A DNA stretch of 64,000 nucleotides from positions 4,380 through 68,379 of the forward strand of contig CAJTRC010000003.1 in NCBI GenBank assembly GCA_910578365.1, written 5' to 3'. Positions 43,339 to 51,899 of this stretch are shown piece by piece (position 1 is the first letter of the stretch; each line of letters starts with the position of its first letter). The stretch comes from an uncultured Muribaculaceae bacterium. GTDB taxonomy: Bacteria > Bacteroidota > Bacteroidia > Bacteroidales > Muribaculaceae. The position numbers were made by a program, and so were the translations under genes. Under the pieces are notes generated by a model. The model was not told the DNA's origin and ran no database searches. It worked only from the letters and a program-made list of their open reading frames with translations.

Positions 43339-43383
43339 CCGTCCCACGCCTCGGCGGCAGCCATCAATCTGCATCTGCTAAAA

Positions 43384-43415
43384 TTTGCGAATTTCAGGAA
43401 TTATCACTAATTTTG
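43384..43415 (+). promoter_or_regulatory. panC promoter
   Basis: TTTG (43384-43387) and TAATTTTG (43408-43415) with a 20-bp spacer. Transcription would start near 43421, leaving a leader of about 47 nt before the ATG at 43468. Confidence 0.75.
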
Positions 43416-43467
43416 CAGCCGAATTAAAGCCGAGCGAACTCGGTCTTTTACTTTGCAAAGAAATACA

Positions 43468-44313
43468 ATGGAAATAATCCGTACCGTCGATGAACTGCGC
43501 CAACGTGTGGCCAAGTTCAAAGAGCAGGGAAAAACCGTGGGTCTTGTGCCCACAATGGGCGCCCTGCACGCCGGCCATATATCGCTGGTGGACAAAGCGC
43601 GCCACGACTGTCAGGCCGTGGTAGTTAGTGTATTTGTCAATCCTACCCAGTTCAATAACCAGAACGATCTGCTTACCTATCCGCGTACCGAGGAAGCCGA
43701 CTGCACCCTGCTGGAAAAAGCGGGAGTCGACGTTGCATTTATACCCTCGGTCAGCGAGATGTATCCGCAACCCGATACCCGCACCTTCGACCTCGGTCCC
43801 GTGGCCGAAGTAATGGAAGGCCCCATGCGCCCCGGACACTTCAACGGCGTGGCACAGGTGGTGAGCAAACTGTTTGACATGGTTCGTCCGAACCGCGCAT
43901 ATTTCGGAGAAAAAGACTTTCAGCAGATTGCCGTAATACGCCGCATGGTAGAAATCGAGGGCTTCGACCTGGAAATCGTGGCCTGCCCCATCAAACGTCA
44001 CGACGACGGTCTGGCCATGAGCTCGCGCAACGTACGCCTTACCCCCGAGCAGCGCCGGGTGGCACCCGAAATATACAAGGCCCTGCGCCTGGGCAAGGAA
44101 TTCGCCGCCGCCGGACACAGCGTGGCCGATACCAAAGCTCTTGTGACCGACACAATCAACTCCGTGCCATACATGGAGGTGGAATATTTTGAAATTGTAA
44201 ACGCCGAAACCATGCAGCCCGTGGCCGACTGGGCCGACGCCAACCACGCAGCCGGGTGCATCACTGTATATTGCGGCGATGTACGCCTGATTGACAACAT
44301 AATCTTCTTTTGA
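43468..44313 (+). CDS. panC: pantothenate synthetase
   Basis: PanC joins pantoate and beta-alanine using ATP. The start is the ATG at 43468 (281 residues); an upstream in-frame TTG at 43453 is not needed. HIGH-type ATP motif is in [14 protein letters not shown]. The family signature [16 protein letters not shown] and [21 protein letters not shown] (KMSKS-equivalent region) are complete. The next gene is panD, giving both steps that lead from aspartate and pantoate to pantothenate in one operon. Ffh and folD follow. Confidence 0.96.
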   Translation: MEIIRTVDELRQRVAKFKEQGKTVGLVPTMGALHAGHISLVDKARHDCQAVVVSVFVNPTQFNNQNDLLTYPRTEEADCTLLEKAGVDVAFIPSVSEMYPQPDTRTFDLGPVAEVMEGPMRPGHFNGVAQVVSKLFDMVRPNRAYFGEKDFQQIAVIRRMVEIEGFDLEIVACPIKRHDDGLAMSSRNVRLTPEQRRVAPEIYKALRLGKEFAAAGHSVADTKALVTDTINSVPYMEVEYFEIVNAETMQPVADWADANHAAGCITVYCGDVRLIDNIIFF

Positions 44314-44318
44314 AAGCC

Positions 44319-44675
44319 ATGAACGTTGAAGTTCTAAAATCAAAAATCCACCGGGTTACCGTAACAGAATCCCGGCTCGACTATATAGGCAGCATAACAA
44401 TCGACCAGGATTTGCTCGACGCCGCCAACATACTTGTAGGCGAAAGAGTCTATATTGTCAACAACAACAACGGCGCACGCCTCGACACCTACACCATCGC
44501 CGGCGAACGCGGCAGCGGTGTGATTTGCCTCAACGGTGCGGCCGCACGCCTGGTACAGCCCGGCGATATAGTGATTATCATGAGCTACGCCTCTATGCCA
44601 TTCGAGGAAGCACGTACATTCAAACCAACCGTGATTTTCCCCGATACCGAAACTAACCACCTTACACAGCAATAA
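44319..44675 (+). CDS. panD: aspartate 1-decarboxylase proenzyme
   Basis: PanD makes beta-alanine from aspartate through a pyruvoyl group. From the ATG at 44319 the proenzyme has 118 residues, with the self-cleavage site G24-S25 (YIGSITID) at the textbook position. The longer frame starting at 44310 would overlap the panC stop with a TTG and is not used. Conserved segments [21 protein letters not shown] and [24 protein letters not shown] are visible. panC ends 5 bp upstream. Confidence 0.96.
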   Translation: MNVEVLKSKIHRVTVTESRLDYIGSITIDQDLLDAANILVGERVYIVNNNNGARLDTYTIAGERGSGVICLNGAAARLVQPGDIVIIMSYASMPFEEARTFKPTVIFPDTETNHLTQQ

Positions 44676-44677
44676 CC

Positions 44678-46018
44678 ATGTCAATGTTCGAAAACCTCAG
44701 TGACCGCCTTGAACGCAGTTTCAAGATTCTTAAAGGCCAGGGCAAGATTACCGAAATCAACGTGGCCGAAACTCTTAAGGACGTACGTAAGGCCCTTATG
44801 GAGGCCGACGTAAGCTATAAGGTGGCCAAGTCGTTCGTCGATACCGTAAAGCAGAAGGCCATGGGCCAGAACGTAATCAACGCCATCAAGCCCAAAGAGC
44901 TTATGGTGAAGATTGTACACGACGAACTCGTGGCGCTCATGGGCGGAAACAACATACCCCTGGAGCTTAAAGGCAACCCCGCAATCATACTTATGTCGGG
45001 TCTGCAGGGTTCGGGTAAGACCACCTTCACAGCCAAGCTGGCCAAACGCCTCAAAAGCAAAAACGCCATGCGTCCGCTGCTGGTGGCCTGCGACGTATAT
45101 CGCCCCGCAGCAATCGACCAGCTGAAGGTGCTCGCTGAAAAAATCGATGTTCCCGTATACTCCGAGGAAGGCTCGAAAGACCCCGTAAGCATAGCACGCC
45201 ACGCCATCGACCATGCAAAAGCCAATAATAACAATCTCGTGATTATCGACACCGCCGGCCGTCTGGCTGTCGACGAACAGATGATGGACGAGATTGAAAA
45301 CATAAAGAATGCCGTGAACCCCGGCGAAATCCTCTTTGTGGTCGACTCCATGACCGGTCAGGACGCCGTGAACACAGCCAAAGCCTTCAACGACCGCCTC
45401 GACTTCTCGGGCGTGGTACTCACCAAGCTCGACGGCGACACCCGCGGCGGTGCGGCCATATCAATCCGCTCCGTTGTCGAAAAGCCCATAAAATTCGTCG
45501 GTACAGGCGAAACCCTCGAAGGCATCGACGAGTTCCGCCCCTCTGGTATGGCCGACCGTATCCTGGGCATGGGCGACATTGTGAGCCTGGTAAACAAGGC
45601 ACAGGAGCAATACGACGAGGAAGAAGCCCGCAAGCTGGCCGAAAAACTGCGTAAAAACCAGTTTACCTTCACAGACTTCTACCATCAGATACAGCAGGTA
45701 AAAAAGATGGGCAACCTCAAAGATCTGGCCTCGATGATTCCCGGCGTAGGTAAAGCCATTAAAGACATAGATATCCCCGACGACGCATTCAAGACTATCG
45801 AGGCGATAATAAATTCAATGACTCCCTACGAACGCGAACACCCCGAAATAATCAACGGCAGCCGCCGCCAGCGCATTGCCAAAGGCTCGGGTACAACCCT
45901 GCAGGAAATCAACCGCCTCATAAAGCAGTTCGAAGAAACACGCAAAATGATGAGCAGCGTGTCGAAAATGAAAAATCCAATGAAACTTATGCAGGCTGCA
46001 CGCCGCATGAAACGATAA
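44678..46018 (+). CDS. ffh: signal recognition particle protein Ffh
   Basis: Ffh (SRP54) binds signal sequences on ribosomes with SRP RNA and docks on FtsY. The 446-residue protein has an N domain (about 1-90), a GTPase G domain with P-loop GLQGSGKTT (about 108-116), DTAGR, and TKLDGDTRGGAA, and a Met-rich M domain (about 300-446, including FYHQIQQVKKMGNLKDLASMIPG, RQRIAKGSG, MKLMQAARRMKR). It starts 2 bp after panD. Confidence 0.97.
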   Translation: MSMFENLSDRLERSFKILKGQGKITEINVAETLKDVRKALMEADVSYKVAKSFVDTVKQKAMGQNVINAIKPKELMVKIVHDELVALMGGNNIPLELKGNPAIILMSGLQGSGKTTFTAKLAKRLKSKNAMRPLLVACDVYRPAAIDQLKVLAEKIDVPVYSEEGSKDPVSIARHAIDHAKANNNNLVIIDTAGRLAVDEQMMDEIENIKNAVNPGEILFVVDSMTGQDAVNTAKAFNDRLDFSGVVLTKLDGDTRGGAAISIRSVVEKPIKFVGTGETLEGIDEFRPSGMADRILGMGDIVSLVNKAQEQYDEEEARKLAEKLRKNQFTFTDFYHQIQQVKKMGNLKDLASMIPGVGKAIKDIDIPDDAFKTIEAIINSMTPYEREHPEIINGSRRQRIAKGSGTTLQEINRLIKQFEETRKMMSSVSKMKNPMKLMQAARRMKR

Positions 46019-46042
46019 ACAGCACATTAAACAAGCTATAAA

Positions 46043-46921
46043 ATGACCCTCATCGACGGAAAACAGACCGCGGCAGACATAAAAAAAGAAATCGCCGCTG
46101 AAGTGGAAAAGATGGTTGCACAAGGCATGCGCCGCCCCCACCTCGCCGCCATTCTCGTGGGCCACGACGGCGGCAGCGAAACTTACGTGGCCAGTAAAGT
46201 AAAAGCATGCCATGAATGCGGATTCGAATCCTCGCTGCTACGCTTCGAAGACAACATCACCGAGGCCGAACTGCTCAAGGCTGTCGACGACCTCAACAAC
46301 AACCCCGAAGTCGACGGATTCATAGTGCAGCTGCCCCTGCCCCGCCACATCGACGAACAGCGGGTAATCGAGGCTGTCGACCCGGCCAAAGACGTCGACG
46401 GCTTTCACCCGATAAACGTAGGCAAACTGTCGATTGGCCTCCCCGGATTCCGCTCCGCCACTCCCGCCGGCATCATCGAGCTGCTGCGCCGCTACCACAT
46501 ACCCACCCGCGGCAAACACTGCGTGGTGATTGGCCGCAGCAACATAGTGGGCAAGCCGGTGGCACAGCTCATGCTCCATAAAGGCGATGTAGGTGACGCC
46601 ACCGTCACTATCTGCCACAGCGCATCGGAAAACCTACCCGAAATCGTACGTCAGGCCGACATAATCATCGCAGCCGTAGGCCGCCCCGGATTCGTAACCG
46701 CCGACATGGTGAAAGACGGCGCCACAGTAATCGACGTTGGCACCACCCGTGTGCCCGACGCAACCCGCAAGAGCGGCTTCCGGCTCAGCGGCGACGTAGA
46801 CTTCGACAGCGTAGCCCCCAAATGCGCCTACATCACACCGGTGCCCGGCGGAGTAGGTCCAATGACCATCTGCTCGCTGATGCTCAACACACTGCAGGCA
46901 GCACACCAGCGCAACACATAA
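46043..46921 (+). CDS. folD: bifunctional methylenetetrahydrofolate dehydrogenase/cyclohydrolase
   Basis: FolD interconverts 5,10-methylene-THF and 10-formyl-THF. The 292-residue protein has the catalytic [13 protein letters not shown] segment (Y and K of the YxxxK motif), [30 protein letters not shown], and the nucleotide-binding [17 protein letters not shown] loop. The [15 protein letters not shown] end is typical. It is 24 bp after ffh and 24 bp before capA. Confidence 0.96.
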   Translation: MTLIDGKQTAADIKKEIAAEVEKMVAQGMRRPHLAAILVGHDGGSETYVASKVKACHECGFESSLLRFEDNITEAELLKAVDDLNNNPEVDGFIVQLPLPRHIDEQRVIEAVDPAKDVDGFHPINVGKLSIGLPGFRSATPAGIIELLRRYHIPTRGKHCVVIGRSNIVGKPVAQLMLHKGDVGDATVTICHSASENLPEIVRQADIIIAAVGRPGFVTADMVKDGATVIDVGTTRVPDATRKSGFRLSGDVDFDSVAPKCAYITPVPGGVGPMTICSLMLNTLQAAHQRNT

Positions 46922-46945
46922 GCGCATCCGCCACACACGCACGCC

Positions 46946-48013
46946 ATGTTAACAGCTCTGCTGACAATCGTACTCAACATCGTAGCTCAGGCATCCCTGA
47001 GCAACGATGTTGAACTTTTATTTGCAGGCGACGCCATGCAACACCAGGCACAAATCGACGCCGCACGCCGCCCTGACGGCACTTACGACTACAGCGACTG
47101 CTTCTCCGACATAAGCCGCTATGTAAAAAGCGCCGACCTGGCAATAGTAAACCTCGAAACACCCGTAGGCGATTCAGGGCCTTACAGCGGCTACCCCTGC
47201 TTCTTCGCCCCGGCATCGTTTGTCGACGCTCTGGCCGACGCCGGCTTCGACGTATTCCTCACCGCCAACAACCACACCCTCGACCGACGGGCCAAAGGAC
47301 TCAGGTCGACCATCAAAGAACTCAACGCCCGCTGCATTTACCATCTGGGCACATACAACCACGAGGACGAACGCGCCAAAGCACTGCCGCTGATACTGAC
47401 AGTCAAAGGCATACACATAGGATTCCTCAACTACACCTACGGCACCAACGGCATCACACCCGACGGCGGCGTGATAGTGGACTACATCGACCGCAGCCGC
47501 ATAGCCCACGACATAGCACAGGCCCGCGAGGCAGGAGCCGAAGCCATAGTAGTGGCCGTACACTGGGGCGACGAATACAAACTGCTGCCAAACACCGCAC
47601 AGAAACAGCTGGCCGACTTTCTGGTAGACCAGGGCACAGACCTTATAATAGGCGGGCATCCGCATGTAATTCAGCCCATGGAAGTAGTACACAGCGACCG
47701 GCACGACAAAGACGCGCTGCTGGTGTACTCGCTTGGCAACTTCATCAGCAACATGAAAACACGCGATACCCGTGGCGGAGCCTTTGTCCGCGCCCGCCTG
47801 TGCAGACAGCCCGACGGCAGCGTACGCTTCACCACGGCCGACTGGCAGCTGCACTTCACCGTACCCGCCGGCAACGGGCGCAACTACCACGTAGTACCGG
47901 CCGACAGCGTGGATAATCCGGCCTGGCAACAGCATGCCTGGGAATTTGTCCGCGCCGCATCCGACATATTTCACCGCCACAACCGCAAAGTGCCTGAATT
48001 TAAACGCAAGTAA
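46946..48013 (+). CDS. CapA family protein (metallophosphatase fold)
   Basis: This 355-residue protein resembles PGA_cap/CapA proteins. Conserved segments include LLFAGDAMQHQAQI, LAIVNLETPVGD, FDVFLTANNHTLDRRAKGLRSTI, VVAVHWGDEYKLLP and LIIGGHPHVIQPMEVV, which carry the Asp, Asn and His residues of a calcineurin-like fold. The N terminus is hydrophobic (signal peptide about 1-18). CapA-type proteins were named for poly-gamma-glutamate capsule export, but most bacterial members are of unknown role; no PgsB/C homologue is nearby. Confidence 0.88.
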   Translation: MLTALLTIVLNIVAQASLSNDVELLFAGDAMQHQAQIDAARRPDGTYDYSDCFSDISRYVKSADLAIVNLETPVGDSGPYSGYPCFFAPASFVDALADAGFDVFLTANNHTLDRRAKGLRSTIKELNARCIYHLGTYNHEDERAKALPLILTVKGIHIGFLNYTYGTNGITPDGGVIVDYIDRSRIAHDIAQAREAGAEAIVVAVHWGDEYKLLPNTAQKQLADFLVDQGTDLIIGGHPHVIQPMEVVHSDRHDKDALLVYSLGNFISNMKTRDTRGGAFVRARLCRQPDGSVRFTTADWQLHFTVPAGNGRNYHVVPADSVDNPAWQQHAWEFVRAASDIFHRHNRKVPEFKRK

Positions 48014-48336
48014 ATATAATTAAGATTAATTAACTCAAAATCAATAAATCCGCAAAAAAATATCGAAAGGCAGTATTTTTGATAAAAATTTTGCCTGAAA
48101 ATATTTTGCCAGTTCACACATTAATCTTAATTTTGCGCAAGAGTTTCAGATTAGACCTCGAATCCAATACCGCATACCTCGTAAAAACTGTCAAAAAAAC
48201 AGATTTGAAGCGTATCTGCGGCCCATAATCGAGGTTCGCGTAAAGAACTCGGAGTACATAACTGGCTACAACAAACAAAATCAAATAAATTTTAAAAAAA
48301 CAACTAACAACTTAATCAACCAAGTTATTACAAATT
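48014..48336 (+). other. 323-bp gap with the exbB promoter
   Basis: No gene is seen. An AT-rich inverted repeat (ATTTTTGATAAAAAT, 48075-48089) precedes the promoter at 48105-48135. About 195 bp of leader follow, ending in an A-rich stretch before the exbB ATG. I recognise no riboswitch. Confidence 0.5.
48105..48135 (+). promoter_or_regulatory. exbB-exbD-exbD-tonB promoter
   Basis: TTTG (48105-48108) and TAATTTTG (48128-48135) are separated by 19 bp. The resulting leader is close to 195 nt. Confidence 0.75.
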
Positions 48337-49158
48337 ATGGAAGCTCAAAAGCCTACTCAAGCCAAGGCTGCAAAGCCCGCGGCTAAGAAAACGAACGCCC
48401 CCGGCATCAAGAATGCATTCTGGGTAATCATCTGCTGCTTCATCGTAGCTGTGTGCCTGTTCCTCTTCTGGTTCGGCCACGAATCTCACTTCGAAGACGG
48501 TCACCCCGTTGACCTCTGGGGCACAATCTACAAAGGTGGTGTAATCGTGCCTGTACTCCAGACTCTGTTCCTTACCGTAATCGTACTGTCGTTCGAGCGC
48601 TGGTTCGCTCTCAGCGGCGCCAAGGGCAAAGGCAACATCAGCAAGTTCGTTGGTGATGTTAAGAAGTGCCTCGCCAACAACGACATCGCAGGCGCCCAGC
48701 AGCTGTGCAAAAAGCAGCAGGGTTCGGTTGCCGCTGTTGTTAGCGCAGCCCTCGTTCGCTACGAAGAAATGGACAAGAACACCGTACTGAGCAAAGAGCA
48801 GAAAATCGCTACCCTCCAGAAGGAAGTTGAAGAAGCTACCGCTCTCGAAATGCCCGCCCTCCAGCAGAACCTCCCCATCGTGGCTACCATGACCACCCTC
48901 GGTACCCTCGTTGGTCTTCTCGGTACTGTAATCGGTATGATCAAGTCGTTCCAGGCTCTTTCGAAATCCGGTGCTCCTGACTCGACCGAACTGTCGACCG
49001 GTATTTCTGAGGCACTTATCAACACCGCCTTCGGTATCGCCACCGGTGCATTCGCTGTTATCTCTTACAACTTCTACACCAACAAGATCGATAACCTCAC
49101 CTACGCTATCGACGAAATCGGCTTCTCTATCGTTCAGACATTTGCAGCCACTCACTAA
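48337..49158 (+). CDS. exbB: ExbB/TolQ/MotA family proton channel protein
   Basis: This 273-residue inner-membrane protein has TM helices at about 27-46, 68-86, 187-207 and 230-250; the extra N-terminal helix, preceded by a Lys/Ala-rich cytoplasmic tail, is common in Bacteroidetes. The MotA/TolQ/ExbB domain is visible in LPIVATMTTLGTLVGLLGTVIGMIKSF and SEALINTAFGIATGAFAVISYNFY. With ExbD and TonB it uses the proton gradient to energise outer-membrane receptors. Codon use is of a highly expressed type (many GTT, GCT, TCG near optimal codons). Two ExbD genes and tonB follow. Confidence 0.93.
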   Translation: MEAQKPTQAKAAKPAAKKTNAPGIKNAFWVIICCFIVAVCLFLFWFGHESHFEDGHPVDLWGTIYKGGVIVPVLQTLFLTVIVLSFERWFALSGAKGKGNISKFVGDVKKCLANNDIAGAQQLCKKQQGSVAAVVSAALVRYEEMDKNTVLSKEQKIATLQKEVEEATALEMPALQQNLPIVATMTTLGTLVGLLGTVIGMIKSFQALSKSGAPDSTELSTGISEALINTAFGIATGAFAVISYNFYTNKIDNLTYAIDEIGFSIVQTFAATH

Positions 49159-49205
49159 TCTCATATTTTCCTGAATCAATCACAATCAATTAATAAAGGT
49201 AAAAT

Positions 49206-50030
49206 ATGGGAAAAGTAAAAATTAAAAGAAAAAGCACTCTCATCGACATGACCGCGATGAGCGACGTGACTGTTCTTTTGCTTACTTTCTTCATGTTGAC
49301 TTCAACCTTCCTTCAGAAGGAACCCCAGGTGGTTGTTACCCCCTCGTCGGTTTCTGAAGAAAAGGTGCCCATGAACAACTTCGTCACCCTCCTGGTGTCG
49401 TCGGCCGATAAATCGGGCAAGCTCGAAGATCCCACCGTTACCGAAGGCAAGGTATTCCTGTCGTTCGCCGGTGACGCCGACTCCACCTACTCTTCCAGCA
49501 AGGTTCGCGCTATGATCCTTGACGAAGCAGTGGCGATTTACAACCGTGTGCACCCCAACAAGCAAATTACTCTCGACGGAGCTCAGCGCGCCAAATTCGC
49601 CGGCCTCAACATGGTAGGCGTGAACTTTGAAGTGCTGCCGGAATTCCTGTCGATGCCGGACCTCCAGCGCGACAAATTCCAGGAAGAACTGGCTAACCCC
49701 AAGGTAGGCATTCCTATGGAACGCTACAACAACGACATCAAAAACGAAAAGGGTTTCAACCAGCTCCAAATTTGGTGCCAGGCCATCCGTAACGTTGCCG
49801 GTAACATCGACGACGTACGCAAAGCCGGCCTTACACCCGAAGAGCTGTCGAACCTCGTTACACTTGCCGACGCCATCCAGAAAGGCGAAGGTATCGGTGT
49901 GAAGGCCGACAAAGACACTCCTTTCGAAGTCGTTCACGATGTATTCGACAACCTCCAGACAATGGGCCTCAACAAGTTCAGCCTTATGACCGCCCTGAAG
50001 TCGGAAGACGAAGTTAAAACTCAACAATAA
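49206..50030 (+). CDS. ExbD/TolR-like protein, first copy
   Basis: This 274-residue protein has a short basic N terminus and one TM helix (about 19-38: MSDVTVLLLTFFMLTSTF) containing the channel Asp (D20). A long periplasmic domain of about 230 residues follows, much larger than E. coli ExbD (141). The TM pattern D-x4-LLLTFFML matches ExbD/TolR. It begins 47 bp after exbB. Paired ExbD copies are usual for Bacteroidetes TonB systems and probably form a heterodimer in the ExbB pore. Confidence 0.88.
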   Translation: MGKVKIKRKSTLIDMTAMSDVTVLLLTFFMLTSTFLQKEPQVVVTPSSVSEEKVPMNNFVTLLVSSADKSGKLEDPTVTEGKVFLSFAGDADSTYSSSKVRAMILDEAVAIYNRVHPNKQITLDGAQRAKFAGLNMVGVNFEVLPEFLSMPDLQRDKFQEELANPKVGIPMERYNNDIKNEKGFNQLQIWCQAIRNVAGNIDDVRKAGLTPEELSNLVTLADAIQKGEGIGVKADKDTPFEVVHDVFDNLQTMGLNKFSLMTALKSEDEVKTQQ

Positions 50031-50039
50031 AGTAAAGAA

Positions 50040-50813
50040 ATGGCACAAATAGAACAATCAGACAAGGGCGGCAAAAAGAAAAAAGGCGCCCAGAAGAAGA
50101 TGTCTATCCATGTCGACTTTACTCCTATGGTTGACATGAACATGCTTCTGATTACCTTCTTCATGCTTTGTACCACCATGATTAAGAGCCAGACTCTGTC
50201 GATTGTACTTCCGTCGAACCAGAAGTCTGACACTAAATCCGAGGCCAAAGCATCTGAGGCTATCACTATGATACTCGACACCGAATACGACGATAACGGA
50301 GCGCCCAAATTCGATGCCGAAGCCAATAAAACCATCCATAACATCTACTGGTACAAAGGTGTGGCAGATACCGTAAACTTCGCCACCAACACCAAGGACC
50401 TCACCAAGAACTATCTCAACGTGCAGTCTTTCGTTGGTAACGAAAACGGCTCCCGCCAGGGTATCCGCGCCATCCTCTACGACCAGAACAAGGAAGTTAT
50501 GGAACGCTACACCAAGCTGAAAGAGCAGTGGAAGAACAAGGAAATCTCCGACGAACAGTTCAAGGACGCAGCCAAGAAAAACGCTGCCGACTCCACTCTC
50601 GCTCGCCCCGTAGTTGTTATCAAGCCCGGCCCCAACACCACGTACGAAGGCCTCATAAATGCTATCGACGAGATGAACCTCAACCAGATTTCTCGTTACA
50701 GTATCCAGATGCCCAACCACGCGGACACCGTGCTTCTGCAGCACTACGAAGCGACTCACCCCGGTACTACTATTATCCGCCCTCTCGTTCGAGAGAAGAA
50801 AATTAACTCTTAA
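50040..50813 (+). CDS. ExbD/TolR-like protein, second copy
   Basis: This 257-residue protein has a Lys-rich cytoplasmic N terminus (about 9-20), then a TM helix (about 28-48) with the channel Asp (VDMNMLLITFFMLCTTM), and a periplasmic domain of about 200 residues ending in the folded ITRYSIQMPNHADTVLL region (read NQISRYSIQMPNH). It starts 9 bp after the first copy. The two differ strongly in sequence, so they are probably not interchangeable. Confidence 0.88.
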   Translation: MAQIEQSDKGGKKKKGAQKKMSIHVDFTPMVDMNMLLITFFMLCTTMIKSQTLSIVLPSNQKSDTKSEAKASEAITMILDTEYDDNGAPKFDAEANKTIHNIYWYKGVADTVNFATNTKDLTKNYLNVQSFVGNENGSRQGIRAILYDQNKEVMERYTKLKEQWKNKEISDEQFKDAAKKNAADSTLARPVVVIKPGPNTTYEGLINAIDEMNLNQISRYSIQMPNHADTVLLQHYEATHPGTTIIRPLVREKKINS

Positions 50814-50825
50814 TCCTGAACTAAA

Positions 50826-51698
50826 ATGGCAAAAGACGTAGATCTTTCATCAAAAGAGTGGCGCGATATAGTATTTGAGAACAAGAACAAGGACTTCGGC
50901 GCCTATATTCTCCGCGCCGGTTCGGTTCAGCGCCACACCAAAGCGCTCATCATCACCGTGGTGATTTTGGCCGCCCTACTCGTAGTCGGTATTCTTGCCA
51001 CAGCAGGTATCCTCTTCAACAAAGCTGAAGAAGATATCAACGCCGGCATCGGTCAGGAAGAAATGACCTTCTCAACCCAGAATAATGCCGAAGACGAACT
51101 TGAAGAAGAAGAAGAGCAGATTCAGGAAATCATCGAAGAAGAACCTGAAGAAGCTGTAATCGAAGAAGAAGAAGTTGCCCAGCAGGCATTCACCGAAGTT
51201 GAAGTGAAAAACGACGACGAGGTCAAGAACGAAGTCAAGGACCAGAGCGAGATGAAGGAAGACAAATCCGCCATCGGTACTCAGAACATCGAAGGTAACG
51301 CCGACATCCGTGCCGCCGCTACCGTTGAAGTCCGCGAAAAAGTCGTTGTTGAAGAAAAGCCCAAAGAGGATGATCACAAAGTGTACTCGCTGGCTAACGT
51401 AGAACAGAAGCCTACCTTCCCCGGTGGCGACGCTGCCATGTTCAAGTGGCTGGGCGAACACATCAACTATCCTGCCGCTGCTGCCGAAGAAGGCGCATCG
51501 GGCAAGGTACAGGTGCAGTTCGTAGTGTCGAAGACCGGTAAGGTGACAAACGTTACTGTAGTACGCGGCAAGCATCCCGCTCTCGACAAGGAAGCAATCC
51601 GCGTGGTTTCGGCCATGCCCAACTGGACTCCCGGTCGTCAGAACGGTCAGCCTGTAAACGTAACCTACATTCTCCCGGTTAACTTCACCCTGAAATAA
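50826..51698 (+). CDS. tonB: energy transducer TonB
   Basis: TonB carries energy from ExbB-ExbD to outer-membrane receptors. The 290-residue protein has a TM helix (about 40-64), a periplasmic linker, and a C-terminal TonB domain (about 195-290: KPTFPGGDAAMFKWLGEHINYP...GKVQVQFVVSKTGKVTNVTVVRGKHPALDKEAIRVVSAMPNWTPGRQNGQPV). The linker is Glu-rich (about 70-125), not the Pro-rich linker of enterobacterial TonB. The PGGDAAMFKWLGEHINYP form is typical of Bacteroidetes. A strong terminator follows. Confidence 0.94.
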   Translation: MAKDVDLSSKEWRDIVFENKNKDFGAYILRAGSVQRHTKALIITVVILAALLVVGILATAGILFNKAEEDINAGIGQEEMTFSTQNNAEDELEEEEEQIQEIIEEEPEEAVIEEEEVAQQAFTEVEVKNDDEVKNEVKDQSEMKEDKSAIGTQNIEGNADIRAAATVEVREKVVVEEKPKEDDHKVYSLANVEQKPTFPGGDAAMFKWLGEHINYPAAAAEEGASGKVQVQFVVSKTGKVTNVTVVRGKHPALDKEAIRVVSAMPNWTPGRQNGQPVNVTYILPVNFTLK

Positions 51699-51730
51699 AA
51701 TTCGCTTTTGAATTCCATATCCTGTACTTA

Positions 51731-51764
51731 AAGCGGGCTGCCCGGTGGGCAGCCCGCTTTTTTT
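51731..51764 (+). terminator. terminator of the TonB operon
   Basis: A perfect 13-bp stem (AAGCGGGCTGCCC at 51731-51743 with 51747-51759), 3-base loop and TTTTTTT tail. Confidence 0.9.
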
Positions 51765-51848
51765 GTAGCCATCCGCCGGACAGCGGCGAAGTGGAGGCAC
51801 CGCTGATTCCACTTTGCCGTATGGCCGCAAATGCTCAATGCAGCTTGC

Positions 51849-51880
51849 AAAAATCCCCGCCGTGCTTGCACAGCGGGGAT
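51849..51880 (-). terminator. terminator of nadE
   Basis: ATCCCCGC (51853-51860) and GCGGGGAT (51873-51880) form a stem with further pairing toward the loop; the A-run at 51849-51853 reads as a T-run on the minus strand, 20 bp beyond the nadE stop. Confidence 0.75.
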
Positions 51881-51899
51881 TATTAGCTCATGTCAGTAT

